NCBI GenBank assembly: GCA_000697335.1
Contig: JNEM01008752.1
Location: 1-23,833, forward strand
Length of the DNA: 23,833 nt
From: Conidiobolus incongruus B7586
Taxonomy: Eukaryota; Entomophthoromycota; Entomophthoromycetes; Entomophthorales; Conidiobolaceae
Direction of reading: 5' to 3'
Of this stretch, positions 1-9,225 are shown in pieces; within the stretch, counting starts at the first letter, position 1; every line of letters begins with the position of its first letter. The position numbers were made by a program, and so were the translations under genes. A model generated the notes under the pieces. The model was not told the origin of the DNA. It made no database searches and saw nothing but the letters and a program-made list of their open reading frames with translations.

Positions 1-2737
1 TTTTTAATTAAATATTAATTTTAAATTTTTTCCTAATAGTTTACTAAATATATCTAAATATATTTTTTTATTATCAAATAATATATATTAATTATATATG
101 ATAGTTTTAGGTAATTTAATATATATATAACTATTTTAATTATTAATAAATATATATATATTTTTAATTTTATGACTCATTTTGGTAGGTTAATTTATAT
201 ATAGCTTGAAATTAATAACTTTTTTATATAATTTGTAAATAATTTATATTTACAATTAATATTAATTTTAAAAATCAAAAATTAAAAATTATCATTTTTC
301 TCTAAAATAATATTTATTATGAATAAATTATTTTTGGATTTTCAATAATATTCTTAATAAATATTACTTTATATAATATTAATGCAATAATTTATTATTA
401 TTGAATAGAGTTATTTTTAATTAAATTTATTTCACTTTTATTTTATTTTTTCTAAACTTTTAAAATAAGTTATGATTATTATTGAGAATTTTAATTTATG
501 GTAAAATAACAGTTTTATTATTTTGATTAATTATCTTCTAATTTTACAAAGTGATTGGTGAAAGTATGGTATAATATATTAGTTATAAAAACAAGCAAAT
601 TTACCCATTGGAAAGAATTCCTTAAAAAGATATAAAATATTTAGCAAATGGCTGAAAAAGTTAGTCAAATATAACAAAAAGAACAAAGTTAAAGTAAATT
701 GAATAGAGGAGAGTATTTATTTGCGAAAGTTGAATGGTATGCATTTTTCAAACTCATCAAACTATAACTCAAAAAGTGGTATTTCTAGAGTATCACTAGT
801 TTCTATGAAAGCGATTAGAATATCCCCTTCAGTCCATTATGCAATTTCAATTGTAATTTTTCATATAATGAATTGAAGCCATATAATTATATTATATTTT
901 AGAGTAATATTTTTATTAAATTTATTATTAATAAAGGATCAAAATATAAATGAATATATTTAGAAGATATAAACAGTAATACTATATTTTTATTAATGAA
1001 GATTGATGTTTAATATCAAAGTGAAGCGAATGAGGTGATTATTATTATTATAGGCTTGATATCCGATTAAAAATTAGTTCATTTGAGTATTGAATGATTT
1101 ATATATATTCAAAATTTGAGAATATGTGATTTTAAAACAAGGACATAGTATATTTTATTCTTATATTTTACAACATCGAGATATTTAGATATACTTGAAA
1201 GTTTAACAAAAATACGTAGATTATTTATCATTATGTAATTATAAGATAAATAATTCAAATACAAATCAAAAGGAATTATGAACATTAAATTTTGAGTTTC
1301 TTTATAGTTTAATAAGTATTTTGTAAATTTATATATATTATATATACAGTTGAAAAAACAGAATATGAATTTTTCAAGGACGCAATTTAATTTATAAACT
1401 CAAAAAAGTTATGAATCTAAATGAAATTTAAGTACTAATATAGCTGATTAGAATATGTCAAAGAGTTAATAGATAATGATTCAATACAAGCAATTGAATG
1501 GATCCAAAATATCAACTTGGTTGTTGTGAGATTCGTGCATTTATTGATTAATAACTAATATTTGAAGCATAATTAAGCTTGTATTTGAGCGGTATGGCTG
1601 TAATTAATGTAATGTCACAATTTAAAATGATGAACCTCAAAACATAATCTGCCAAATAAATAAATGATAGTGAAAAATATAATTCTATAGAGTATTAACA
1701 CGTCTTAGGAAAACCGTGTCCAGAGTAGTTTAGATAAAAGAGAGAGATCTGGGGAATTCCAGGTAATTGTTAAGGAGATAGGGAGTACATTGGTTTAAGT
1801 CAAATAACTGGGAGGACTCTGATCGAGTTCGCCTTGTTGAGAATAGCTCTAATTCAAGGTTATATATAGAGTGAATTGGGTAAGGTGATTCATGAGATTC
1901 TCCGGTGACTAGCATCATCGGCCAATTAAATGATAGAGCAGGAGCAGATGGTATGCGAGGAGGAAATGACTTTAACATCAGGCTGATGTAAAAATACTTG
2001 GACAGAAGGGAGCCACCTGACTCGTGACAGTATGAATTGGATTTTACTGATTTTCTATAATCAATTTAAAATTCCGGTAACATATCATTGAGAGCTTGTA
2101 AAACTACAACTTCAGCTATATTTCAACTGCAATTTAAGCGAATCAATTTCCTATTTAGGTACAAAAGAAAGTAATTGGCGCATGAATGTTATTTCTTACC
2201 CTATTTCTTGATTTTTTGCTTCGTAAAAATCTCATTATAGCAACATATTACATACATAAAATATTCACTTGTTAAAAATCGATATTATTTATCCTCTATT
2301 GAAAAATTATCATCTATATATTTCAAGTATACTGGCGGCTGTATATATTCCTAATATATTATTTAAATGAGTCAAGGGTTATTTAATAAAGGGTGAATTT
2401 CAATTCGCATATATAGATTCTATTTTAACAGCTGTTCATAATTAAACAAAACTCAACAATTTTGTGGATCAAAATTGTATTAGTTTGGATTTGAAATATT
2501 TCCAGTATTGATAATAAAATTTCAAAGATACTTGCTTAAATTAAAAACTACAATTTCTTGTAATATTACTATACCTGATATTATATAATATAGATACGTC
2601 ATCAAATTTAATTTTCTTTACACTTGATGAATATTTGGTATTTCAAGTACTAATCAATTATTATAATATTTTTATATTCAGTTAAATTTTTTTCTAATTT
2701 AGATACAAGATTAATTTTTGATATTTATAAGGGTAAT
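1..2737. other. AT-rich intergenic region, no gene recognised
   Basis: Bases 1-600 are almost pure A/T with many short TA runs, and I find no CG dinucleotide before about position 722. From about 580 to 875 one plus-strand frame is open except for one stop, but the conceptual peptide is Lys/Ser/Asn-rich and resembles nothing I know. Positions 1690-2080 are visibly richer in G and C than the surroundings. A minus-strand open frame there (methionine at 1978, stop at 1730, about 82 codons, openable upstream to about 2070) gives a Ser/Pro-rich peptide with no known motif. I do not call either a gene. No tRNA, terminal repeat or mobile element could be recognised. Confidence 0.5.
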
Positions 2738-2836
2738 ATGAAAAGTGACCATGATATAGTATTATTTTGTGTAAGGTAGCTTACTCTAATTTATCTAGGT
2801 ATACTTAAAAGAGAGGACAACGTTGGATTGGATAGA
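2738..2836 (+). other. Candidate 5' coding exons of the 3023-4337 gene
   Basis: The long exon downstream has no in-frame ATG before position 3102 although its frame is open back to 2979, so an upstream start is expected. An ATG at 2738 opens a short frame (starting MKSDHDIVLFC) that runs to a GTAAGG donor at 2771. An acceptor TAG ends at 2798, and frame 2799-2836 continues to a strong GTGAGT donor at 2837. Splicing that donor to the TCAG acceptor ending at 3022 is phase-compatible and enters the long frame directly. The weak point is the first intron, only 28 nt, which is shorter than most fungal introns. The 186-nt second intron also contains another open frame with Cys residues (about 2785-2990). 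Treat this as one possible model among several. Confidence 0.25.
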
Positions 2837-3022
2837 GTGAGTGACTTGAGACTTTGTAAAGATATAAAATCTCCTGTGGTTTATAATTGCCTGAGTCCAT
2901 CGGTTACTTCTAAATGTATCTATGTCAATAGTTGCACTGGTGAAGATTTGTGTGGATTTTGTCTGAATCAAAAATTAACGCGTCACTCGGGATAATTCAC
3001 AACATGAACTATATGAGGTCAG

Positions 3023-4337
3023 TACCACCTTGGAAAATGGTCAGCTACTTAGACATTGTTTCAGATGTTTTGCTGATTTAATTAGTGATGAGAATGGTAA
3101 AATGAAATGTAAGGACAATTGTCGACAGAAAATAAAGAATGAGGCCAATAAAAAGAGAGTAAAAGCTTATAATAACCGTATGATGGAGAAACCATGCTCT
3201 TCTAACACTATCCTACTTGAAGATCTTGAAATTGTACACTGCTCCAGATGCGCTAAGGTCCATCCAAAAATTCAACAAATCCTTAAAATAATTGGAAATA
3301 ATCGTTTATTCGAACGTGAACATGCAATTTGCAGCTGTGGTAATACTAATGTTTGTCGCTTAGGAAATGACCAAGTGGATGCAAAGAATCTTCAAAATGG
3401 AATTAAAAATATTTTAGCCAATTTGAGTGATAAAATTCAAATTGCCAAAATGTCAGGCATCGAAGATGACCTCCTTGGGGTTGCAGTCTATGATCAAAGT
3501 CTATTAGCCAATCCATTGACAACGCAAAAATTGGTTGGATTAATGGTGTCAGCTGCCATGTTTACAGCTAAACCAAGTCGATACAGTATTTGTGCTGGTG
3601 CTTCGTACAATCCTCTATTTTTGCTTGAGCCATTCAAATATAAAAATCAATATGATGTATATGACATGAATGAAAATGAATTAAGTGGTACAGATTGGCT
3701 TAGCTGTCAAGCATTAAAATATGAAGAGGAAATTGATATTCAATTGTTGAGTAAAGACGCTATTTTAGATCTAAAATCAGCTGAGCTTTTAACTATTTTA
3801 GCAAGCCATCGCAGTACAGTGGATAAAAATGGATCTGACGAAGTTGACTCATGGCTCACTATATACGCCCAAGGAATACATGATTTGGTGGAAGCACTTT
3901 ATGATCTAGAAGAACAGCATCAAACTTATATCATTTCTTTAATTGCATCTAAGGGAATTAAAGGCGCATCAGATTTTCTTGCAGCTAAATGGCGTGATAT
4001 AAGAAATAAAGAGCATCATGGATGTGGTTTTGTAGGACCTCTCTGCACTTTGATTTGGAGTATTATATGGCAAGGATGTCCAGTATACGATGAAGATGTA
4101 ATCCATATACCTGCTCCTGCGGAAATTATAAGGCGTCGAGAGCAATCTTCTAAAACCGAAAATCTGGTAAAATTGCATAAGGACATGGCCACTGCTTCAG
4201 TTGCTATCCAAGTTTGGAAGGCTTTTGACAGCCGGATGTGTATTGCAAGTTGGTGGGAAAGGAAAATTGTTATGGGAGCTTCCTGGGCTGTAACCACACG
4301 TTTGGCCAAAAACTCAGTTTCATATAAACTTCACTGA
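3023..4337 (+). CDS. Unrecognised protein with two N-terminal Cys modules (main exon)
   Basis: A continuous frame of about 435 codons ends at TGA 4335-4337. I do not recognise the family. Counting from the codon at 3030, the N-terminus carries C10-x2-C13-x13-C27-x3-C31 and then C71-x2-C74-x26-C101-x-C103, with another Cys at 109. These are two arrangements that could each bind a zinc ion. Between them lies a Lys/Arg/Asn-rich stretch (about 32-55). The remaining 300 residues look like a soluble, mixed helical protein. They are rich in Leu/Ala and contain a Trp/Cys/His-rich patch around residues 325-355 (KWRDIR, EHHGCGF, IIWQGC) and a basic C-terminus. There is no signal peptide and no clear membrane span. 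Codon use and length make it a real gene; the start is uncertain. It could be a lineage-specific nuclear protein or a domesticated transposon protein, but I see no catalytic motif for the latter. Confidence 0.75.
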
Positions 4338-4362
4338 TTTAATATATTTTTCATATTCTTCA

Positions 4363-4382
4363 ATGAGTGTAAGTTCACTCAT
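4363..4382 (+). other. 3'-UTR stem-loop
   Basis: A perfect 7-bp stem (ATGAGTG paired with CACTCAT) encloses the 6-nt loop TAAGTT. It starts 26 nt after the stop codon of the preceding gene, so it would lie in that gene's 3' untranslated region. It stands out against the A/T-only surroundings. It is not followed by a T run, so it does not resemble a factor-independent terminator. A role in mRNA stability or 3'-end formation is possible but unsupported. Confidence 0.4.
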
Positions 4383-6065
4383 GATATTAAAATTATTCTA
4401 TAAATTATGATCTAAATTCTGAAACTTTGTAAGATAGGAATGTAAATTTAATCAATAATGGTCATCGTACTAAGCTCGATAAAGTTTGTGTATATTGTTT
4501 ATTGATTTATAAGATATTAAGATAGTATATTATTTAGTGTTAATCTTTCAGAGGGATAATAATTATGAATTTTATAAAATAGAATGAAGAAAGAGTATTA
4601 ATTTCAAAAAATTTAGAAATGACTATCACAAAACAGAATAATACTTGCTAAATATATAATCGAATTTTGCTACATATATTTATGTTTCCACATCATAAAG
4701 TTTTAAAAGGAAAATTGTATTATTGAACTTTGAAAAGTAAAAATCAAAAATTGAAGTATTCAGAGGAACTCTAAGGCATTTACTAGGTCTTATATGGTGA
4801 GAGTAGCATAATCGTTTAAAATTAGATTTTGTAGAGTTGTAATCTACTAAGGCAGCGTTCGTGATTGATGCTCTTTAGAGTAAAAAGTATTTCAAGGAAT
4901 TGATTTAATTGTTTTAACCTCGTCACTATGGAAACAATAGACAAATATTTATCAGTACAACTTAAAGAACCTATTCTATTTAAATAGATAAAATTAAGAG
5001 CATCTGAATATACAATTAGATTTGTTTTTATATTAACAAACTTGGAAATTAGATGTCTGATTAAAATTGATATTTTATTCCTCTTTATTATCAAATCAGG
5101 AATATGCTCAGACTTTGAACAGGATTGGCTATAAATTCCTAAAAAACTATTTTAAATTAAAAAAATTATTAAGAATTGTTTGTAAAAAATTGTTGAATAT
5201 TATCATTAATCCACTAAATTGAAATCATGATTAAATCAACAATTATTAAACAATAATGTTTAATATTTTTAAGGATATAATAGCACTGATAATTATTTTC
5301 AATATTTTTCTTTATCATTTTCATGCCATTGAAAACAATATTTATATTAGACTGAAAAATCAATTTAATATCAATGACCATATCACCATAATAAAATATT
5401 TAAATTTGTCATTCAAATATGTATTGATTAATATTTCGAATATTTATTGATTTCTCAATTATTTAACTGTTAATCGAGTACTAATTTGGAAAATTTTATA
5501 ATTTTGATTGAAATTTGAATTTGTTTGTATTGAATTATGAGTTCATTTACGAACATTTTTAAAAATTTTGTTATCATTAATATTTAATACCAAATTCAAA
5601 TTCTAATCTAAATAACTATTATAATCATTTTTAATTTCTTAAAGTTTAATTAAAATCCAAAGAACTTGGTTACTTTCAATTTGAAAATTACGCTCGATCA
5701 ACCTTTAAATATTGAAACATTATCTGAATTCAACATAACAAAACATACATTCAAGTAATTCAACAAGCATAATATTAGCTTTGACTAATACCCCGCATCA
5801 CATAACATCCACTTACATCTTTGACAAAAACTGATACTATTATTTAATCAAGAAAAAATTTTGAAAAATACTAACTTGAACCCAAAATAAAATCGTTACT
5901 GTTACAAACTGAATCCCAAAGTTCCATACATTTATGCAACTAATTTTCAATAAGATCAATGGATATTATGTAATAGGACTTTTTTTAGCTTCATATTAAT
6001 TATTAATTTTAATAGATTAAATGTAAATAAAAAATAATATATTGATTTTGAATTATGGATTAAAC

Positions 6066-6182
6066 CTTTGGGAGAGTGTCATACTACCTCTCATTTAAAT
6101 ATTATTAGATAGCATAATTGAAAAGAAGGGAGATACTTCATAGTATCGCAATTTAACCAAATTCAATATCATCCTCCCAAAG
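6066..6182. repeat. 117-bp element bounded by 9-bp inverted repeats
   Basis: CTTTGGGAG at 6066-6074 is the exact reverse complement of CTCCCAAAG at 6174-6182. Inward of the repeats the similarity continues loosely. Inside lies a second perfect hairpin, GATACT-TCAT-AGTATC, at about 6132-6147. The element is non-coding, internally structured and richer in G/C than its flanks. It could be a small MITE-like remnant or a structured RNA. I see no clear target-site duplication, and only one copy occurs in this window, so the repeat call is tentative. Confidence 0.3.
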
Positions 6183-7410
6183 TGATTATCATAATAATTC
6201 AGTTTCTGGTGTTTGCTTCACTATGGTTCAGTAATTCCTTGGTTCGGGAATCTGATATTTCTGAATTTTATACTTCACTCTAGATTTTGTCTCTGGTAGC
6301 ACGAATTGTTATGATATAGTACTAGTGTTAAATGTGAATTGGTTTTATAGTTTCCTAATTTTGATAAGGTTGAAATCTTCGTTGAAATAAAATATTGGTA
6401 ATATTAACAATAGCATTTTATTAGGTTTAAGTATTCTAAAAACCATTTTACTAATTTTTTCATCCTGTACTAATTGGATTCCTGAAATATTTAGCGTCCC
6501 ATACTTGAACATATTATTCTATCTCTATATTATTAAATTTAGTTGTTTATAAATGATTCTGATACGAATGTAAACCCTCTTTTATTGACCTTAAATCTAT
6601 ATTATAATTATTATATTAATTAGCTTTATCAACTTTATCATTCACTATATTTTGTTAAATATTTATACATTAATAAATGCTAATTCGTATCATTTAGATT
6701 TATAGAATTTAACACAATTTGCAATTCAAAAATAAAATATAAAAATTGAGTTTCATAAAGATTAGATTAAATATATCTACAATTTTTTAATAAACTAATG
6801 ACTATTAATATTTTCAATACACAGTTGTTATCGTTATTATAATATCAATTTAGATATTATAAAGTTTGAGTTTTTTAATTGTTATAATGAACTTGATTGA
6901 ATACAAGAAATTTCAAATTGGTAAAGAATATAGAATTCGAAATAATCCAAGTTCACCAATATGAAATTTTATATTTACATGAATGATGTAATATTATTGT
7001 TGTTTCAATATATCAACACATTGAAACTTTTAGTATGAAATATTTCATATATTTTTGAATCCATCTATTGTAACAAGTTATTATCAAAAATAAACTCTTT
7101 AACCATATTTTTAATACTAATATATTCATATTCACATTTATATTTATTTGTATGATATCAGAATGATGATATAAATATGTGTTCATATTAAAGATATTAC
7201 CCAATTTGACTAACTTCAAAATTAGTTCGCATGAATTTTCATCAAATCAAAAACCAATATGAACGAATAAAAAATTTAATTGAAAGGTTTTGAAAATGAC
7301 TATAAATGAAATTGTGAGCTAATTAAAGATTTAATTCAGTCAAACTTTCAAATTTTTATCCTTAATAATATTCAATACTAAGATTAAAACATCATAAAAA
7401 ATAATTATCA

Positions 7411-7959
7411 ATGAATTTATACAATATATTTGATCTTCCACTTTGGGCGAGTATTCTAATCCCAGTCCTGTTCGGATTTGCAAGTGGCTCAACAACCCGA
7501 CTTAGTGTGGATAGTTGGTATCGCGATTTGCGCAAAGGTCCATTAACCCCACCTCGTTGGGTATTTCCCGTAGTTTGGGGTATCCTCTACCCAGCTATGG
7601 GCTACGCCGCCTGGTTAGTCACTCAGGAGGCATTTCGACCTAAAGATGACCATATTGGACAACTTGCTCAACATGGTCTGGTCCTTTACTACAGTCAGCT
7701 CATTCTCAACTTCCTTTGGAGTCCTATATTCTTTGTTCTTAAACGTATTGACTTTGCCCTCGCCGAAATTATTATCTTGGATATTGTTTTAGTGTTCACT
7801 ACCATTAACTTTTATAAGGTGAACCCCATTGCAGGGTATATTTTTATCCCGTATTTAGTATGGTCTTTATTCGCTACTTATACCACTTACGTTACTATGA
7901 CTTTGAATCCAGTTCAAGCTACTGGAGAAGCTCAGGAGAACCGTCCACTATTGAGATAA
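7411..7959 (+). CDS. TSPO: TspO/MBR family translocator protein
   Basis: The 182-residue product is a clear TspO/MBR (peripheral benzodiazepine receptor) protein, usually found in the outer mitochondrial membrane or other endomembranes. The family binds porphyrins and sterols and is linked to tetrapyrrole handling and stress. Five hydrophobic segments can be drawn (about 10-27, 48-70, 84-108, 112-134, 140-165). Family signatures are present: the PPRW-x-F-x3-W motif around residues 47-56, GILYPAMGYAAW (57-68), LNFLWSPIFF (99-108), and the PYLVW-x-x-F motif near 147-154 followed by TLNP. The C-terminal Tyr-x-Lys/Arg cholesterol-recognition pattern of the animal protein is not evident. The tail is a short hydrophilic extension, which makes it slightly longer than the usual 155-170 residues. 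The gene is intronless, starts at the only sensible ATG, and has far higher G+C than its flanks (30 of 60 bases in 7501-7560). Confidence 0.95.
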   Translation: MNLYNIFDLPLWASILIPVLFGFASGSTTRLSVDSWYRDLRKGPLTPPRWVFPVVWGILYPAMGYAAWLVTQEAFRPKDDHIGQLAQHGLVLYYSQLILNFLWSPIFFVLKRIDFALAEIIILDIVLVFTTINFYKVNPIAGYIFIPYLVWSLFATYTTYVTMTLNPVQATGEAQENRPLLR

Positions 7960-8169
7960 TTTATGTAAATTATTATTTTAAGCTGTATTTTGTCCATTAA
8001 ATTGCTATTTTTATTATATTCAATTGATAAGGCATTAAGAGATTTTTTTGTTTAATAATTTTGATGTAGATGTTCAAAATTAAAATGGAAAGGGGAGAAA
8101 TATAAGAAAATATGAGTTTAAAATTTTTCATAGAGTGATAATTGAATTAACTTTTTATATTTTTGTTCG
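7960..8169. other. Short AT-rich spacer between TspO and the tRNA
   Basis: This spacer holds the TspO 3' untranslated region and the 5' flank of the tRNA gene. T-rich tracts follow the TspO stop. No open frame or structured element was recognised. Confidence 0.4.
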
Positions 8170-8241
8170 GCTCCGCTGGTGTAATGATTAGCACGCAGGA
8201 CTTTGAATCCTGCGATCTGAATTTGATTCTCAGTCAGAGCT
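8170..8241 (+). tRNA. tRNA-Gln (anticodon TTG), possibly a pseudogene
   Basis: The 72-nt sequence folds as a cloverleaf and matches eukaryotic tRNA-Gln closely through the D arm and anticodon arm. The anticodon stem CAGGA/TCCTG encloses CTTTGAA, with TTG at 8203-8205 reading CAA, and the discriminator base is T. Unusual points are an acceptor stem with C5:A68 and C7:T66 mismatches, A instead of G at position 19, A53 opposite C61 closing the T stem, and T instead of C at position 56. A19 and T56 can still form a Watson-Crick tertiary pair. G53 and C56 are core bases of the internal B-box promoter, so transcription may be weak. The gene has no intron. It is either a divergent functional gene or a recently decayed copy. 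Confidence 0.75.
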
Positions 8242-8250
8242 TCCTAAATA

Positions 8251-8254
8251 TTTT
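8251..8254 (+). terminator. Putative RNA polymerase III terminator (TTTT)
   Basis: A run of four T lies 9 nt after the tRNA-Gln discriminator base, the usual position of a Pol III stop signal. In such A/T-rich DNA a T4 run is common by chance, so the position is the only support. Confidence 0.4.
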
Positions 8255-8723
8255 ACATATTATTTCATCAATTGTTTTAATTTCTATTACTTATCCCTTT
8301 CTTAATCAATATTTAATAATTATAATATAAGATTATGTATATTATATTATCTTTATATTTTCTACTTAATATATTATAAACCTTGAATCAAAATTGTTAA
8401 TATTGACTTTAAATTGTTTTTGGTATATTGTATAGTTTACATGGATTACACGAAATGATAATTCGAATACTTTTCGAAATTCCAACTTTCAAAATATATT
8501 TAATAATTAAAATCATCTGAAATATCACAAATAATATCCTTTTTGATATGTTAATATTAAGATATTAGTCATAAAAATTTTATGATAATGAATTATTTTG
8601 GATTATGAATCTATTTATCATTTTCATTTATATTCAAATTTCCATTTAAAAATGTTTAGAAAGAATTAATAAAGATTAAAATTGATATTTTTAGTTAGGT
8701 TATCAATTATACACTAAATACTG

Positions 8724-8761
8724 TATCAATATCCTTGGACATGTCCAATAATACATTGATA
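8724..8761. repeat. Composite palindrome around TTGGACATGTCCAA
   Basis: A perfect 14-bp palindrome at 8735-8748 is flanked by TATCAAT (8724-8730) and its inverse ATTGATA (8755-8761), with spacers of 4 and 6 nt. The core GGACATGTCC fits the RRRCWWGYYY half-site form bound by p53-like immunoglobulin-fold factors, but one match has little weight. It could be a dimer operator or a cruciform-forming site. No gene starts nearby: the site lies downstream of the minus-strand regulator and about 480 bp after the tRNA. Confidence 0.3.
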
Positions 8762-9225
8762 TATATAGGTGCCAAACCTTAGACCTTTCACATTCCTCAT
8801 GAACATTCATTTAACAATTAATCATCCAAGTTCAATTTTGAATTTCGGCTTAAACTATAAAAAAATTAGTAATCCAAATGAAATAGTAAATGAGAAATTA
8901 TTAATTTAATTGATAACTCTTTTAGAGTTTTATGTGTGTGTTATAGTATAATTTTAGTCTTCAGGAAAATGTGAAATTGGTTGTTTTCGTTTTTGTTTTA
9001 TATTTCTGTATTTTCATTTCTAATATTTGTACTTGGCAAGGTTTAATGAATTTGCAGAGTTTGATTGTAATTTAGATTTGATTGAATCTACTTAATATTG
9101 TGTAATGTAAAGATCATGATATGAATAGTTACGGATAAATAATTGTGTATAAATAGAGTTAAATTTGCTATATTGATACCAAATATATAAGGATAAAAAG
9201 CGATAAAAGAAGCATTACCATCGAA

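Larger units (their letters stand above)
4338..7410. other. AT-rich intergenic region between the unknown gene and TspO
   Basis: About 3 kb without a convincing gene. Short open frames exist (minus 4822-5094, 90 codons; plus 5256-5450, 64 codons; minus 7013-7219, 68 codons). They are Ile/Asn/Leu/Lys-rich, as expected from translating A/T sequence, and show no family motif. The stretch around 6060-6330 has more G and C than its surroundings and contains the inverted-repeat element listed separately. Nothing else was recognised. Confidence 0.5.
8242..9225. other. AT-rich intergenic region with one long palindrome
   Basis: No open frame of note. The main feature is the palindrome at 8724-8761, listed separately. 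The part next to the downstream minus-strand gene (about 9000-9225) should contain its 3' untranslated region. Confidence 0.4.

Noticed and set aside
580-875. Plus-strand frame of about 95 codons with one internal stop, considered as a transposase remnant
   Set aside because: No catalytic or DNA-binding motif is visible and it has no terminal repeats.
3969-4309. Minus-strand frames at 3969-4178 and 4016-4309
   Set aside because: They lie wholly inside the unknown gene on the opposite strand and show no motif.
4822-5094. 90-codon minus-strand frame
   Set aside because: Leu/Ile/Asn/Lys-rich with no family motif, and typical of chance frames in A/T-rich DNA. A loose resemblance to leucine-rich sequence was not convincing.
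5256-5450. 64-codon plus-strand frame with a hydrophobic N-terminus resembling a signal peptide
   Set aside because: The hydrophobic run is Ile/Phe/Leu from ATT/TTT/TTA codons, as expected from composition. The rest is Asn/Ile/Lys-rich without any motif.
6185-6300. GGTTCGGGAATC near 6240 as a Pol III B box of a tRNA-derived SINE
   Set aside because: The match to the B-box consensus is partial, there is no proper A box at the right distance, and no cloverleaf can be drawn.
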